From NCBI GenBank assembly GCA_964247055.1, contig OZ176055.1, forward strand, positions 930,001 to 994,000: a stretch of DNA of 64,000 nucleotides, read 5' to 3'. The stretch comes from Paragordius varius. Taxonomy: Eukaryota; Nematomorpha. Every line of letters begins with the position of its first letter. Positions within the stretch are counted from its first letter, which is position 1. Shown piece by piece: positions 46,018 to 58,808 of the stretch. The notes below the pieces were generated by a model. It ran no database searches. It worked only from the letters and a program-made list of their open reading frames with translations, and was not told the DNA's origin. A program made the translations under genes and the position numbers.

Positions 46018-48235
46018 AGATTTTTCGTATTTTTGATTTGTGTTTACTATACATGTTTTTGTCTACAAACTATACGCCAAATATTCCCGTCTTATACTTA
46101 AATTTTAGGATTCATTTATCTTTTATTAAACTTTAAATATCCAAGAATAATGTATATTCATATTATATAATCATAAAATAAATTAATTATAATTCACAAA
46201 ATGTGTTTTGGGGTAAGATGGGATTTTTAACAACCTGCTTAGAAGAAGAATATGCCAAAATGACGCATCAAGAGCTTAAAATAAATAAAATGCTTTAAAA
46301 ATGTTTATATTTTTTTAGATTTAAGAATAAAAACCGAAATTCGTAATCGTTTCTAGTTTATATAACCGAAGATTATTCAAAAAATGTAACCAGAAAACGC
46401 GCGGTTATAACACCATCCCTTATGTCATTCCCAAATGCCTAAAAAATACGTATGCAAGCTTAATTTTGTAATAAGCATCATTTAAAAATGCGTATATTAA
46501 TTTTCCATAAAATTTTATTTAAATACTTTATAGAGGTAGATGTTGTGTAGTTTAGTATTTAAGTATTTCTTTATAAAAATCCAACTGAGCACTCAGTCCC
46601 AAAATATACGATTTATTTCATTTTCACAATCTTTACGTTTTCCGTGTACTAGTTCATATTTTTATAATAAAACTAGTATTGACGATTTGGAATTTTTAAT
46701 GGCTACAAGGAGATTTAATTTACATTTATTTTGCTATGTATGAGATATATTGTCATTATCAGTCACATATTCGAAATATTTTTAGATAAAAAGAAATATT
46801 TTATGTATGGCAACTAAACACAGAGTTTAACCTCCATAACCCAATTAAAATATCGACATGGCCAATAATACCTGTCCTTATGTAATAATGCGTATTCCTA
46901 ATTTTATAACTATCACTTAATATATCAAAATGTTTTTCTTATAAATTTTTTTGAATATAATATATACAAATTTTGCCATCTACTATATATTGCGTCATTA
47001 CTGTTTTGAAATAATTTCATTATATCCACAATGTACGTAATTATTTATGTTATTTTCAAAAAAAATTCTCCAAATGTTTTTTTGCTTTAAAGGTGTGCAT
47101 ATATCGTGTGACAGGTACAAACAAGTATTAAAAGGTAAAAAATATTAATCAAACACCTCAAATTAATATTTTGATTTATATTTTATTTTATGATTATGGA
47201 AAATAAAAAAAACATCCATCAAACTTCAAAGGTGTAAATTTCAATTAAGCTAACAATGTATAATGAAAAAATTTACGATTTTACCGCCTAGATATGATAT
47301 GAGAGTTATGGCTTTTAGATTAGATAAAAATCAAATATATCGTGTGTGTTGTATTATATTTATAAACTTTAAAAAAGGTAGAATTAATAAAAACTCTTGT
47401 TAAAAAGTTAATTGAACAACAACTGAATATAAAGCCAAGCGTCCATTTAATTTAAATGATCGTTTGGCTTTATGTTTTTTCATTAAAACATTTGACGTTG
47501 CAAAAATGAAGTTTTTTTCATAAATCAAAATACTCGTTAAATGGACATCTTAATTATACGTAAAAAAATATTTATTGAAGAGAGACAGAGAGAAGGTCAT
47601 TGTCCAAAAAAACGAGACAGAGAAAGAAATCAATAAAATGATGTAATATTACAACAGACAGATACATCATAACAATTGGAAAGCTTTTTAAGGCATGTTA
47701 CAAACTTTTCGTGTTTATATTCTCTAAGTCCAAATTCAATAAATGTTATTAGTTGTCACACTTATGACTCAAATATTTGAAAGTTGTCTCTTCTCCAAAT
47801 TAATTTATTTATAAAAAAATTATTGTATATATTAAAAATGAGTATAAAAATATAATAGATATTTGGGTGTAAAACTCTTGTCATAGACATCTATCTATAA
47901 TATAAAAATAAATTTTGTACATATCCAATAATTCTTCTCTGTTATAATATAAAATTATATTTATGTTTCATATTCAGCTGTTATTGGGCTTGGCTTTATG
48001 ATGTTTTAGTTACCAAAAGATTAAAATAAATCTCCTTTTTTTGTAAAAAATGCGCTTGCCACGTGATCGTTTTTTATTTCATTGACGGAGATTTTGGCTC
48101 ACAAAATAATTTATGTGACAATATCGCGACAATTATTTTTGCCAAAAAAAGATGTGTGAGTTAACTGACAATGTATGACATTCACGGATATGTGATATGT
48201 AATGAAATAAAACTTTTATATGTATATGTATATTG
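45793..48235. other. Spacer between hexokinase and the intronless ORF
   Basis: About 2.4 kb without a recognised gene. It holds the 3' ends of both flanking convergent genes, an (AT)n tract near 45978-46010, AATAAA-type signals near 46176, and a hairpin at 47429-47473. Confidence 0.45.
47429..47473. repeat. Hairpin with 22-bp arms
   Basis: Left arm ataaagccaagcgtccattt, then aa; right arm is its inverse (tttaaatgatcgtttggctt, then tat). About 19 of 22 positions pair and the loop is almost absent. It could be the core of a decayed palindromic element. Confidence 0.5.
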
Positions 48236-50113
48236 TCATGAGCTTGTGGTCCGAAAACGTTGTTTTAAAAGTAAAAATGTATTTTTGTTGTTTGGCACAT
48301 TACATTTAATATTTTGAGCATTATTTTTATTATCAATTTTATAAGTGTTGGTTATATCAGTAGAATTTTCGTTCAAGTCAAAATTCAAATTAGAATCATC
48401 TTGCTTAGGATCTTGAGAAAGTGTGCAATTATTTTCAAGACAATTTTCCGTTTCGCAGTCATCTTTTGGGTGTAAAGGCAAGATAGGATCACTGTTTGAT
48501 AACGTTTTATCATTGATAAGGAGTGATTTATCTTTAGAAGAAGTCGTAGTGTTTTTGCATTTTTTCATACGCATGGATTTATGTTGAGCAATTATGGAGT
48601 AATTGGATGCTAAAATACCGTTGTTTTTGGCTTTGGCATAATGTAGGGAAAAGCGTTCACTAAATGATTTTAATAAACAAGTTAAGGATGTTGAAGAATT
48701 TTGAGAATTTGAAACAGATTCGACTTTGGTCGGCTGCTCCGTTGATGTGTTTGGGGAATGCAAATTTTTAGGAGATTTTTGGGTTTTTGGAGATGAGTCA
48801 GTTTTTGTGGATAAAACTAATCTAGAAGTTTCTGAGCGATCCAATGATGTTGAAGTCATTTTGTGACAAGGACAGCCACAAAGATCACACTGTCTATTTT
48901 GGTCGTCAAATAAACAAGGCGTTTTTAGAACATGATTGTTACTGGGGTAAGGAATAAAAGCCGATACTTGTTGTGGACTATTATCCATTAACTTATTATC
49001 TGCCGTAGTCTGATTAGATGAGGAATTATTATTATTATTATTGGCATACATATTGTGGGCCGTGACAAAATTGTTAAGGAGTGTGCACCATTTCTTAGAT
49101 GTAAGCGCAAACGAATTCCAATATTCTTTGCGGTTTTTGACATCTTCGCTGCTACTTTCATCACAAGAAACGGGGTCAGTTTTGAAACGTGCGCCAGTAG
49201 ATTTTTTATGGCGTTTATTCTTTTTACTCTTTGTGGCGGAACCGGATTTGGTTTGTTTGAGATTAGTGGTTGATGAATTTGCATTTTTATCAGTATGATG
49301 AGGCGAAATTGTGTCAATAGTGTCCTGTGACGAGGAGGGCAGTGAACGTTTTGAGAGTCTAGTTTTACGCAAAGGAGGTGCTGTATGTGGATGAAATAAC
49401 ATTTCAGGCCCAGAGCCAAGCCTTTCATCCTCAAATATGATAGGCATAGGTGTGATTATTTTCGAGCGTTCGGACACAGATCTAAACCGTCTATTACCAA
49501 CATTGCTACTACTGGCAATATATGGAACGGTTAAATTTATTGAATCTTGCGCAGATGCACTGAAAGTCGCAGTTGTAGTTCCAGGCACTGTAACCAATTG
49601 AAACGCAGTTTTTCCGTCAACTGTTGTTTTAGCCGTGTGTTTAAGGACGAGCCTTCGATGCCGAGAGGATGAGGAGGTAGAATTTCCAACCAAAGTATAC
49701 CCATTTAGTACGATGGTTGTGGGGCGTTTCCCACCCTTTTCAGACGCATAATAATTGTATGATGGGTGTTTTGATTTAACTACGATAGGTGAATCTATGC
49801 TCATATCACTGCTATTGGCTGAGGCAGACGAATGCAATATATTACCGTTAGAAGTTGTTGCAGTAGAGTAAGGCATTTTAATGTATTGATTGTGTTTTGA
49901 AAAGCGACTTTGAAGGACTACAGATTTATTTGTGGGTGCAAGAATTTCAGATTTCGGAATTAATCGCTTCACGTGACTAGCGGCGCCAATAAGACCTCCT
50001 CCATAAGCCAATTGTTTTGCATTGATAAGGGTTGAAGGAGTGGGATATCCTTTTTTAGGCGTAGTTGTATAAAGAGAATAATTTGATTTGATTACAGGTA
50101 CTAAGAGGGCCAT
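48236..50113 (-). CDS. Unrecognised 625-residue Ser/Asn/Thr-rich protein, intronless
   Basis: A single open frame from ATG at 50113 to TGA at 48236. An in-frame stop lies upstream of the ATG and an A stands at -3, supporting this start. I do not recognise the family. Visible parts: a fairly conserved-looking N terminus (MALLVPVIKSNYSLYTTTPK, AYGGGLIGAASHVKRLIPKS), a moderately ordered stretch about residues 125-215 (TTIVLNGYTLVGN, FQLVTVPGTTT), a basic cluster about 285-310 (KSKKNKRHKKS) that would serve as a nuclear signal, a helix-like YWNSFALTSKKWCTLLNNF near 335-355, and a Cys/His cluster CDLCGCPCHK near 409-418 that could bind zinc. The last third is low-complexity. A nuclear regulatory protein is a guess. 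It is the only long gene here without introns, and its base composition is less AT-rich than its surroundings. Confidence 0.75.
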   Translation of the reverse strand: MALLVPVIKSNYSLYTTTPKKGYPTPSTLINAKQLAYGGGLIGAASHVKRLIPKSEILAPTNKSVVLQSRFSKHNQYIKMPYSTATTSNGNILHSSASANSSDMSIDSPIVVKSKHPSYNYYASEKGGKRPTTIVLNGYTLVGNSTSSSSRHRRLVLKHTAKTTVDGKTAFQLVTVPGTTTATFSASAQDSINLTVPYIASSSNVGNRRFRSVSERSKIITPMPIIFEDERLGSGPEMLFHPHTAPPLRKTRLSKRSLPSSSQDTIDTISPHHTDKNANSSTTNLKQTKSGSATKSKKNKRHKKSTGARFKTDPVSCDESSSEDVKNRKEYWNSFALTSKKWCTLLNNFVTAHNMYANNNNNNSSSNQTTADNKLMDNSPQQVSAFIPYPSNNHVLKTPCLFDDQNRQCDLCGCPCHKMTSTSLDRSETSRLVLSTKTDSSPKTQKSPKNLHSPNTSTEQPTKVESVSNSQNSSTSLTCLLKSFSERFSLHYAKAKNNGILASNYSIIAQHKSMRMKKCKNTTTSSKDKSLLINDKTLSNSDPILPLHPKDDCETENCLENNCTLSQDPKQDDSNLNFDLNENSTDITNTYKIDNKNNAQNIKCNVPNNKNTFLLLKQRFRTTSS

Positions 50114-51900
50114 TTTGCTATTCTGGATTACGAAGTTTGAAAGTTTTTTAGTTATGTTAAGGAATTTGGTTAGGTGTCAAAAGCATATGAATATTTTGGA
50201 TTAAAAAGATGTAATATTTGTGTCCGGAATTAGTCATATCAACATTCTAAAAAATATTTATCCAAAAAATAAAAAGGAATTAAGATAAAATTTTAAAACA
50301 TACATATTTATGCGTTAAAGATTTTATAAAAAAGGTTTTCAGAAATTATGCAATAAAAATAATGTGTAATGTGTTTAGATTGTAAAGGTAAAAATAATAA
50401 AATAATAGATGGATATTTGTGGAAAAATAGACGAAACTATTAAAATAATTTTTATTAGTATAATTTTATAAAAGGGATATATATTGTATACACATAGTAT
50501 TTATTATTGTTTATTTAGTAAATAATGCTTATTCACGCAATTGTCTACTATTTATAAATGTGTGCATAAAAAGGCGCGCCTTTATTAATTATTATTAATA
50601 TATTTAATAGATGTTTTAACAAAACAAATTTTTTGAGAAAGGTAAAAATAAAATTGTTTAAAAATTTATTAATTAGTAAATTATAATCATTACTATTAAA
50701 CTTTTTAAAGATAATCTTTGCACTGATTTTTTGAAATAATATATATATTTAAAAGAAATTGTATAAATTACCGAGAATAAATTAATAATTTACAAAATTA
50801 TTTACATTAACTAATTTGCATATTTTATAATTTAAATTTATACGGTTATTTTTTTGATTAAATTACAGTTGGTAAGAGTTTTAAGGTTTTAAGTTGGTTA
50901 ATTTGAATATTTTTCTAATGTTCAAGGATTCATACATTCATTAGACATGACATAGAAAGAAAAGCATGGTAAGATGATAACTATAGATTTTCTGTAAATA
51001 GTGTTAATATTACAAATAAAAGGGATTTTTATTGCATCATACTTCTATATGTTTCTTTGTGCAGCCTGATTATACTAGGAATATTTAGTATATTTTTATT
51101 TATAAAATGCAGCACAGAAAAAAATATACAATAAATGTAAAATATATATTCAAGAAAAAATAGGTATAAAACCTAGTTTTGTAAAATATAGCTTTCCCTT
51201 GTTTATTAAGCAAAATTACTTCTGTAATTGTAATAATTTCCAATTAAAATTAGATATTTTTTGTTTAAAAAACAAAACATCATATAATACACCTATATAG
51301 ATTTTTCTCTATTAATTCATCAATTCCGTTTGCGTATATTAAAAAAACGTTTAATTGATAATAAATATATTATGATTTTAGTGATTTTATCAGGAAAAAC
51401 AATTTGAATACATATACTAAAAAGTAAATTGTTATATAAGTAGTATATACAAAGTATAAGATAAAAAACAATGTATAAAAAGTTTTTTCTTAAAAACGTC
51501 TTATATAATTTATATAACTACCAATAAAACAATGCGACAAACTATGTGGCATATTTTTTTAAAAAAAATGCATGGCTATCAAAATAATTCTATTTGTAAA
51601 TATATAATTACAAATTAAGTAATGTAAAAAAAGAAAACTTTCCCTTGTATGTATATATGTACTTAATTTTTTTCGTATATTAACCATGTCTTTTCACAGT
51701 TCCGAGAATTTAATTTATGACATTCTTAAAATTTTTCACATTTTTTTAAAAAAATATATTTTTTATTTATTTATTACAGTTAGGGAAATAACTTGTCGTC
51801 ATTAGATCAATATAGGATATAATTGATATAAAAGATGAATAATAATCGAATACTAATTTAGGCAACGGAATCGGACTTTTATTTAATTAAAATTGAAAAT
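50114..51900. other. 5' flank of the intronless ORF
   Basis: About 1.8 kb of AT-rich non-coding sequence. The leader probably lies in the first part. No repeat family or exon recognised. Confidence 0.4.
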
Positions 51901-52129
51901 TCTACGCTTACTATGGTTACAGTTAATATATATTGTTAGTTTTTTTATTAAATACTAGCATTCGGACTTCTTGGGCGCTATATGAAAAAAGAAATCAACA
52001 AACTTGTGATCCATATATGTGGATCATTTCAAAAAATTATTTAAAAGTTATGAGATCTCATAAGATTTTCAAAACGGTGCTTCATAGAGTTTACAAAACT
52101 GTGCATTCTTACTAATATATTGTTTACTC

Positions 52130-53700
52130 ATGTAAAGGCCCCAAATTGACGGCTAACGAAAAAAACCACTATACTATAATTTTTACCTTTTTATCGGTAA
52201 TATTTAAGGCCTTTATTGAACTCCATGGCTTCTTAATTTTTTGAAAAATTAGCTCCAAAACCACGCCATTTTTGTATGGCGTCTAAGTTTTGAACCAGTA
52301 GAACCCTACCCATATATTATCTCAAAAAAGCGCTGAGGTATATTATTTGCCTTCCTAGGGCAAATATTTGGAATCATCTTTGATACCATAGTCTCATGGG
52401 TTATTCGAAAAATATCTAAATAATAAATTATCGTTATATGATGGCGTATTTTTAAGGCATAAAGGCTATAAATTAACGGCTAATAAAAACGCTTGACCTT
52501 AATTTCTACCTAGTTACGGGTATTATTTCAGGCTTTTGATGAGCTCATATGGCTTCATAAGTTTTCTGTAAATTAGCTCCAAAACATCGTAACTTCTATA
52601 TAGTGGCGCAGTTGTTGGCGGGTAGCTCCTTACCCCAGGGCAGGTATAAAAAAGCGTTGGGCAAAAGTTCGCCTTTATTTGGGGAATACCTGGAATTATT
52701 ATTCATTCCATATGTTATTAATAGTTTATGGAAGAATAGCCATAATAATAATATTTTAAGCGCATTTTTTAGGGCGAGGGACTAATTGGTATATTTAAAA
52801 ACCCCTCGACTTAAATTTTTGCCTTTTTACGGGTAATATTTCAGGCCCTTATTTAACTTATGTGGCCTGATAAGTTTGTTGAAAATTAAATCCTAAACAA
52901 CGCAATTTCTATATGGTGGCGCAGTTTTAGGCGGGTTGCTCCATATCCAGAGGCTCATACAAAAAAAGCGCTTGATTAAAATTTTTTGCCTTTTTACGAA
53001 GAATACCTGGAATCATATTTGATTCCATATGCTCTCATTAATTTTCGTAAAAATTGCATCAAAGCTGAAAAATCATTCTATGATGGCGCATTTTAAAAAA
53101 CCACACGACCTAAATTTTTGCCTTGTTACTATTTTAAGTGGCTTGATAGATTTTCTAAAATTTAGCCCCAAAGGCACGCTATTTCGATATGACGGGTAAG
53201 TTTTTAGCGGGTATCTTCTTACCCAGCACCAATATAAAAAAATGCACGACTAAAATTTCTGCCTTTTAACAGGGAACACCTGAATCATCATTGAATTTTT
53301 ACGGTCTCATACCTTGGGAGATAAATAGATTTGAAAAATTATTTTTGTGGACAATTTTTTGGAAAGAATGGCATTTTACGGGGGGGGGGGGGGGGGGGAG
53401 TTGGTAAAAAGAGGGCCTAAATTAAAAAAGCGAGCTGACTATGTCCGGCGCAATCGAAAATACGTAAATAAAAATCATATTTGAAATCAAATGGTCCATA
53501 ATGTTCTTCGGAAAATTGCCTCAAAGACACGATTTTTTGGACTTCAGTTTTCAAAAAAAAACCCGTTTTTTACACGGGATGGGGGCCTAATTAAAAAAAA
53601 AGGGGCATATTGTCGGGGTAATTATTAATGATTATATTTTTTGAATTTTTGGATTTAAAGGGGTTTACCGGTTTTCCGGAAACAGATCATGCCATATCTT
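52130..53700. repeat. Degenerate satellite-like tandem array
   Basis: At least four diverged units of about 300-320 bp begin near 52187, 52507, 52820 and 53117, each with a block like tgcctttttacgggtaatat then ttcaggc, gcttcataagttttctg, aaattagctccaaaa and atatggtggcgcagtttt. Each unit contains a second, weaker copy of the same plan (ttacggagaatacctggaat, ccatatgctctcatt), so the basic monomer is about 150-160 bp. Related sequence recurs at 61790-61890. G runs occur near 53381-53398. Confidence 0.6.
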
Positions 53701-53734
53701 TCCATTTTTTTAAATATATAGATTTCCAAATAGC

Positions 53735-53878
53735 GTATACAACAAAGTGAGTTATTATTGGCTAATAATAGTAAAAAGCCAAAAAAATAACTATAAACCA
53801 TTATTAATTCACTTTGTTTTATATACTCACTGGCAATAATTAATGAAAAATTAACAAAGTATTCTTACTATCATACTG
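53735..53878. mobile_element. MITE family A, left-truncated
   Basis: Right end inverse ttactatcatactg; inner arms gagttattattggctaataa and taaaccattattaattcac. The left tip is not visible. Confidence 0.65.
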
Positions 53879-54838
53879 TATTCTGATAATGGATATATTA
53901 TATAAGATTTTTGAAGCGGTCGGTATCCAAATGAAAGAAGATTTTTGGCCTGTAGAATTGAATACAAATCCTATTGTCATACCATTTGAATACTTTTTGC
54001 TCAGTAAAACTTTTTAGGGATTTGTTTTAAACCAGCACCAGAATTTAACCTTAATGATATGATTTATGTTTCCCTCTTTTTTTATTTAAAAATCATCAAC
54101 AATTTCCTCCTTTCTATCTCAATTTAAATATTTTAAAGGGTTATATTTACATATAATTTGTACGAATAATCAATTAAAGATCAAATTTTTTAAAAAAGTT
54201 ATAATTTACGCATAAATGAATTGGTTGAGCCCAAAATCAAATATAAATAGATGACATTTACGGAAAACAACACATTCGACGTTAATTAATGACTAAACCC
54301 CAGAGCTTCCATGATCTAAGATTGGTATTTAAATTAATCATAAAAAAATTTGAATTATGGGTTTATATGTATATATTTGATAAACAATGGGAACATTAGA
54401 TAAAATATGATAAAATACCAGAATATTTTAACAAACAGAGACTCCTTCAAAAAATTCTTATCTTGCTACTCAGATTTTTCAGCCATAGGATTTGAGAGCG
54501 GATAACATTGAAGAAACCATGTTACCTCCGGTTGAAGGGGCTAGAAAATTTTAAAGGCCTAAAAGCTACGATATTTAGAGCAGATAAAAAAATTACAGCA
54601 TAATCAAATCAACAACTCGCACAGATATCTATCAACCAAAAGCTGTCGTCCAAGCTATCTCAACCGCCCATGAGCTTATATCCAAACTAAGGAATATCCA
54701 TCATCGTCATAAAAAAGAAATCGTATAAATTTTTGCAATTTAATTGATCATTAAAATTTGGATATTATGATGATGGACCTTATGGGTGTGATAAAAAAAG
54801 TTTTTCAAAAAAACAAGGGGATATTATGGATATGTCTA

Positions 54839-55132
54839 TGTTATGCAAATCTGAAAGATATACTTTATTTTTATATCATAATTTTCTGTTACATGCAAAT
54901 GTGAAATACATACCTTGGTTATATATCATAACTTTCACCCTTATTTGAATTGTATTATTTTCTATATTTTTTGTGTAATATGTAAATAATATAACCTTTG
55001 TTACTTGAAATTTTATTGATATAATGCAAATTATGTACAACTAAATTTACTATATAAACTCTAAAAAAACCTAATAAAAAATTCAGTTCATTTTCACAAT
55101 TCTGGTATTATCTCTTATCTTAAAAGATAACA
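54839..55132 (+). repeat. 5' LTR
   Basis: 294 bp, TG...CA-bounded (tgttatg to gataaca), preceded by target duplication gtcta at 54834-54838. Confidence 0.88.
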
Positions 55133-56053
55133 TTGGTGGCAATTCGAGTACCGAACTAATCTAACAACTAATCTAACACAACAGCGGAACCTCCGGGTTC
55201 CAAACTCGGATGGTGGAGTTAGAGTCCAAAGTGCAACAACCATGACAATGTCAATTGCCAATATTACCAGCATGTCCAGTAAAAAATTTAATGATAATAC
55301 CAATTAGAACAATGGTAATAATTTTTCGATCACAACAATCAACCTCTGACACATTCGCGCAAGGGTTATGGGAGTGTTCATGGGCCAAACAAATGTCCCG
55401 CCTGCAACCGCAATTGCAAATGCGGAAAACCCAACCACTTCGCTAATGTAGATCAAACTGCCAAAAAAATGTTCAACCGCCATTGCACTGAAAGCGAACG
55501 GGCTAAGAATCTATAGCGACTTTGGAATCTTTATCAACAAATGGCTGGGGAGGACTCCCACATCATTCAACATTTGATGGATGGGTAAGTAAGATTGGCG
55601 CGGACAAGCTTGTAATAAGATTGATCGGTAAGACGCCTACCTCCCCAGGCCGAGTTAAAGCTACACCCTCGACGATTTCAACGCTAAGAAGATGTTCCGG
55701 TTACAAAAGGACACTGTTTAGATTCGTTACAGCGCCCATAGTATATCAGTGCGCCTGGACCAGTTTCAAAGGAATGGTCTAGGGTGGCAGGCAGAGATCA
55801 AAGGAAACACGTCGACACACATAACATAGAATGTTATCTTTCAAACTAAGATTCGTCGACACACCCACGATACCGGTCACTTAAATAATAGTAATGACAA
55901 TGATAATGATACAATAAATGATAATAATAATAAGGAAAGTAGTAATGATAACATTAATAGCAATAATGACAATATCAAGGTAAATCTGCACGAGCGTCGT
56001 TACCCCGAGAGAATTCGGCGGAAGCCGGTCCGGTTCTCTTAAGGGGGAAGTGA

Positions 56054-56347
56054 TGTTATGCAAATCTGAAAGATATACTTTATTTTTATATCATAATTTT
56101 CTGTTACATGCAAATGTGAAATACATACCTTGGTTATATATCATAACTTTCACCCTTATTTGAATTGTATTATTTTCTATATTTTTTGTGTAATATGTAA
56201 ATAATATAATCTTTGTTACTTGAAATTTTATTGATATAATGCAAATTATGTACAACTAAATTTACTATATAAACTCTAAAAAAACCTAATAAAAAATTCA
56301 GTTCATTTTCACAATTCTGGTATTATCTCTTATCTTAAAAGATAACA
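56054..56347 (+). repeat. 3' LTR
   Basis: 294 bp, almost identical to the 5' LTR, followed by target duplication gtcta at 56348-56352. Confidence 0.88.
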
Positions 56348-56934
56348 GTCTACAAACAACAGGCTTGTTCTCCTAAAATAATATGTTGGGGGAAAACTTA
56401 TTCCCTAGAACTGATACATTTCAAAGCGATTTTTCGCCCAAGTTATGACGCTATATCAGATCAATAGTGGTTTAAGGTGTTCTCAGTATAAGAGAAAATT
56501 TTTTAGCCAAGCGCCTTATTAAATGCTTACGTATGGTACACCCTCTTAAAATACGCACCCATATAAATTATCTAGTGAAAAAGATGTTTCGGAAAATGTA
56601 TGCGATTACATAGGTTAAATTATGGTTTTAGGTTATTTTTTTGGCAGACAAATTTGTTAATCCAGCGCTTTTTAAATTAGTCCAAGATAGGGCCCCAGCC
56701 ACTTTAAAAAATCATGGCTGCTTTCTCTAATGACACTAAATTAATTGTACGAATAAAAATTAGGCACAAGCGATAGCAAAGGATTTTCCAGGGCACAGGT
56801 AAATTTCAAAAGATTTTCCAAAGTCATAATTTCCATGTAATAATATTATTTACTCCCCTAATCATGAAAGTGAGTGATAGATCTTTTTTTCTCCATCGAA
56901 TTGTATAGTAAAAGCATTTATATATTAACTGTTT

Positions 56935-57975
56935 TCAAAATTGGAGGTAATAAAAATTAACCTGATAAAATACATATATTTTGATATAATATGTATTAGG
57001 ATTATCAGAGTGCTCTTGGTTTTAGCCCTTACGAAAAATATAAGAAAGTTATTTACATTTTTGTGATAAGTGCTCCATATCAGAAAATGGCAAAATTTAC
57101 GCACATTATTTAAGTTAGATTTTTTTGGTGAGAGCCAAATCTTCATTCCAAAAATTTTACCAAAATAAAAAACTGCCAAAAAAGTAAAAAAATAATAGAT
57201 ATGCTCCGAAATTCCCGAATTTTTTCGCTCATCTAAAATGAGCTAGTTCTTTTAAAATCATATTATATTAGGATTGTGCGGTAAAAATTTTAAATATTTT
57301 ATTTCTAGCTGTTGCGTTATACTTAAAAGCATGATGGAAACGGTATATAAACGCTTTCAGATATTTTGAAAACACTTCTTCTATATAATTTGATGATAAA
57401 AGTCTAATTATTTTACATTAATTTGAAGACGAACCAATGTATTAATCCAAATTCTGAGGTGATGGAATGATCAGCATCATTAAATTATATTTTAAAAGTT
57501 AAACTTAAAGCGTTTATCACGCTTCCATTATGCCTTAAACTAGTATGAAGTACGCTTCAACAAAAGTTTGCAAAAAATTAAATTTTTGAAAAAAGTATGC
57601 ATTATTAAATAATAATTTTAGTTGATATCAAAAATTTAGTATACATTTAAAATTTTTCGCGCGCAATCTCGGCATTTTTTGAATTACTTTAGGAGAACTA
57701 ACCCATTTTGAAAGGTTAAAAAATTTGGGACTTTTGGAGCCCACATCTAAAAATTAAAATATTATTAAAATATGTAATTTTTATATGTATTTTATATATA
57801 TATTATTGATTTGATAAAGCAAACTTTCTCAAAAAAAAAATTGTTTAGCAAATATGCGGGCGCAAATTTTGCCATTCTCTTTTATGGAGCAGTTATCACA
57901 CAAATGTTAATAACTTTCTTATATCACTCGTAGGGCCAAAACCAAAAGCACCATGATAATCCTGACATCGATGAT
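56935..57975. repeat. Foldback element of dispersed family G
   Basis: The left arm (about 56935-57260) and right arm (about 57650-57970) are diverged inverted copies: gtgataagtgctccatatca with aaaatggcaaaatttacgca on the left pairs with gcgcaaattttgccattctc and tggagcagttatcacac on the right, and tagttctttt pairs with aggagaacta. Direct copies of one arm occur at 61045-61170 and 61590-61720, an inverted one at 16150-16345. No ORF. Confidence 0.5.
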
Positions 57976-58808
57976 GCAGAACAATTAACTCAGAATCTGT
58001 ATATAAAGCTTCGTTTGCTTTTATATTTGGATGAATATTTATAACAAAAACAATTATTATTTAACATATATTTGAATCTCGAGGAATAAATTTAGTCAAC
58101 ATGGCATGTGTGCATTAGCTATATAAAAATAATGCAATATAAACCTCTTTTACTGTTTATATTAATGTTAGTGCGTAATTTATAAGTAGTTTGATGTGGA
58201 ACTTTTTTTTCAAAACTAAATTTTATTTAGATATTTTGGATTATATAATATTTATTAGGATAGAAGCATAAATTTAAATTGGAATCGTTTTTTTCTGTAG
58301 TTTTTAAAAATATCAACTTAAATATGATCTCGGATCTTAAAATACCCCATTTCGTGTTGAAGTGTTAAAACAATGGAATGTGTTTTTCTGTTAAACAAAA
58401 TCGGAAAACTTTCGTTAATTAATCTCTAAATGCCATTTTCTTTTTAGAAATCTATTGATATTAGCTCATTTGTTTTGAATCATTAAAAAGTTTTATATTT
58501 TTTTATCTACGAGGAATCGTTAAAACCAACACAATAACCCTGACTCTTTAGATATGTTAATGTTCATCACTTAAATTACCTTTTTTCAAAATAACAATGT
58601 TATTAACTTTTTTAAAACATTCCATTTCTAAAATCTGAAAATGTGGTCAAATACTTAACAGTCTGTTTGATCATAATAATAAGGAGCCAGATTCATGTTT
58701 TTTAAAACAAATCAACTAAAAAAACCATAAATAACTGTAAGGTCAGAATTTCGAATAATTCAAATATATTTACTTTTAGTTTGGTATAATGAGAAAAAAG
58801 GTTTAAAT

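Larger units (their letters stand above)
54834..56352 (+). mobile_element. Young non-autonomous LTR retrotransposon copy (fossil)
   Basis: Two 294-bp LTRs at 54839-55132 and 56054-56347 begin TGTTATGC and end GATAACA. They differ at about one position, so the insertion is recent. A 5-bp target duplication, gtcta, flanks the element. The interior is only about 0.92 kb: a primer-binding-like tggtggcaattcgag follows the 5' LTR, and a purine tract aagggggaag lies just before the 3' LTR. There is no reverse transcriptase or integrase; only short pieces suggesting a gag-type zinc-knuckle protein, broken several times. A short-interior deletion derivative, Ty3-like or similar; family not certain. 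Confidence 0.85.

Noticed and set aside
49041-49298. Plus-strand and alternate-frame ORFs within 48988-49434
   Set aside because: They are shadows of the 625-residue minus-strand ORF; no motifs and no independent start context.
51933-52115. 60-residue ORF at the start of the satellite region
   Set aside because: No recognised motif, and it runs directly into degenerate repeats.
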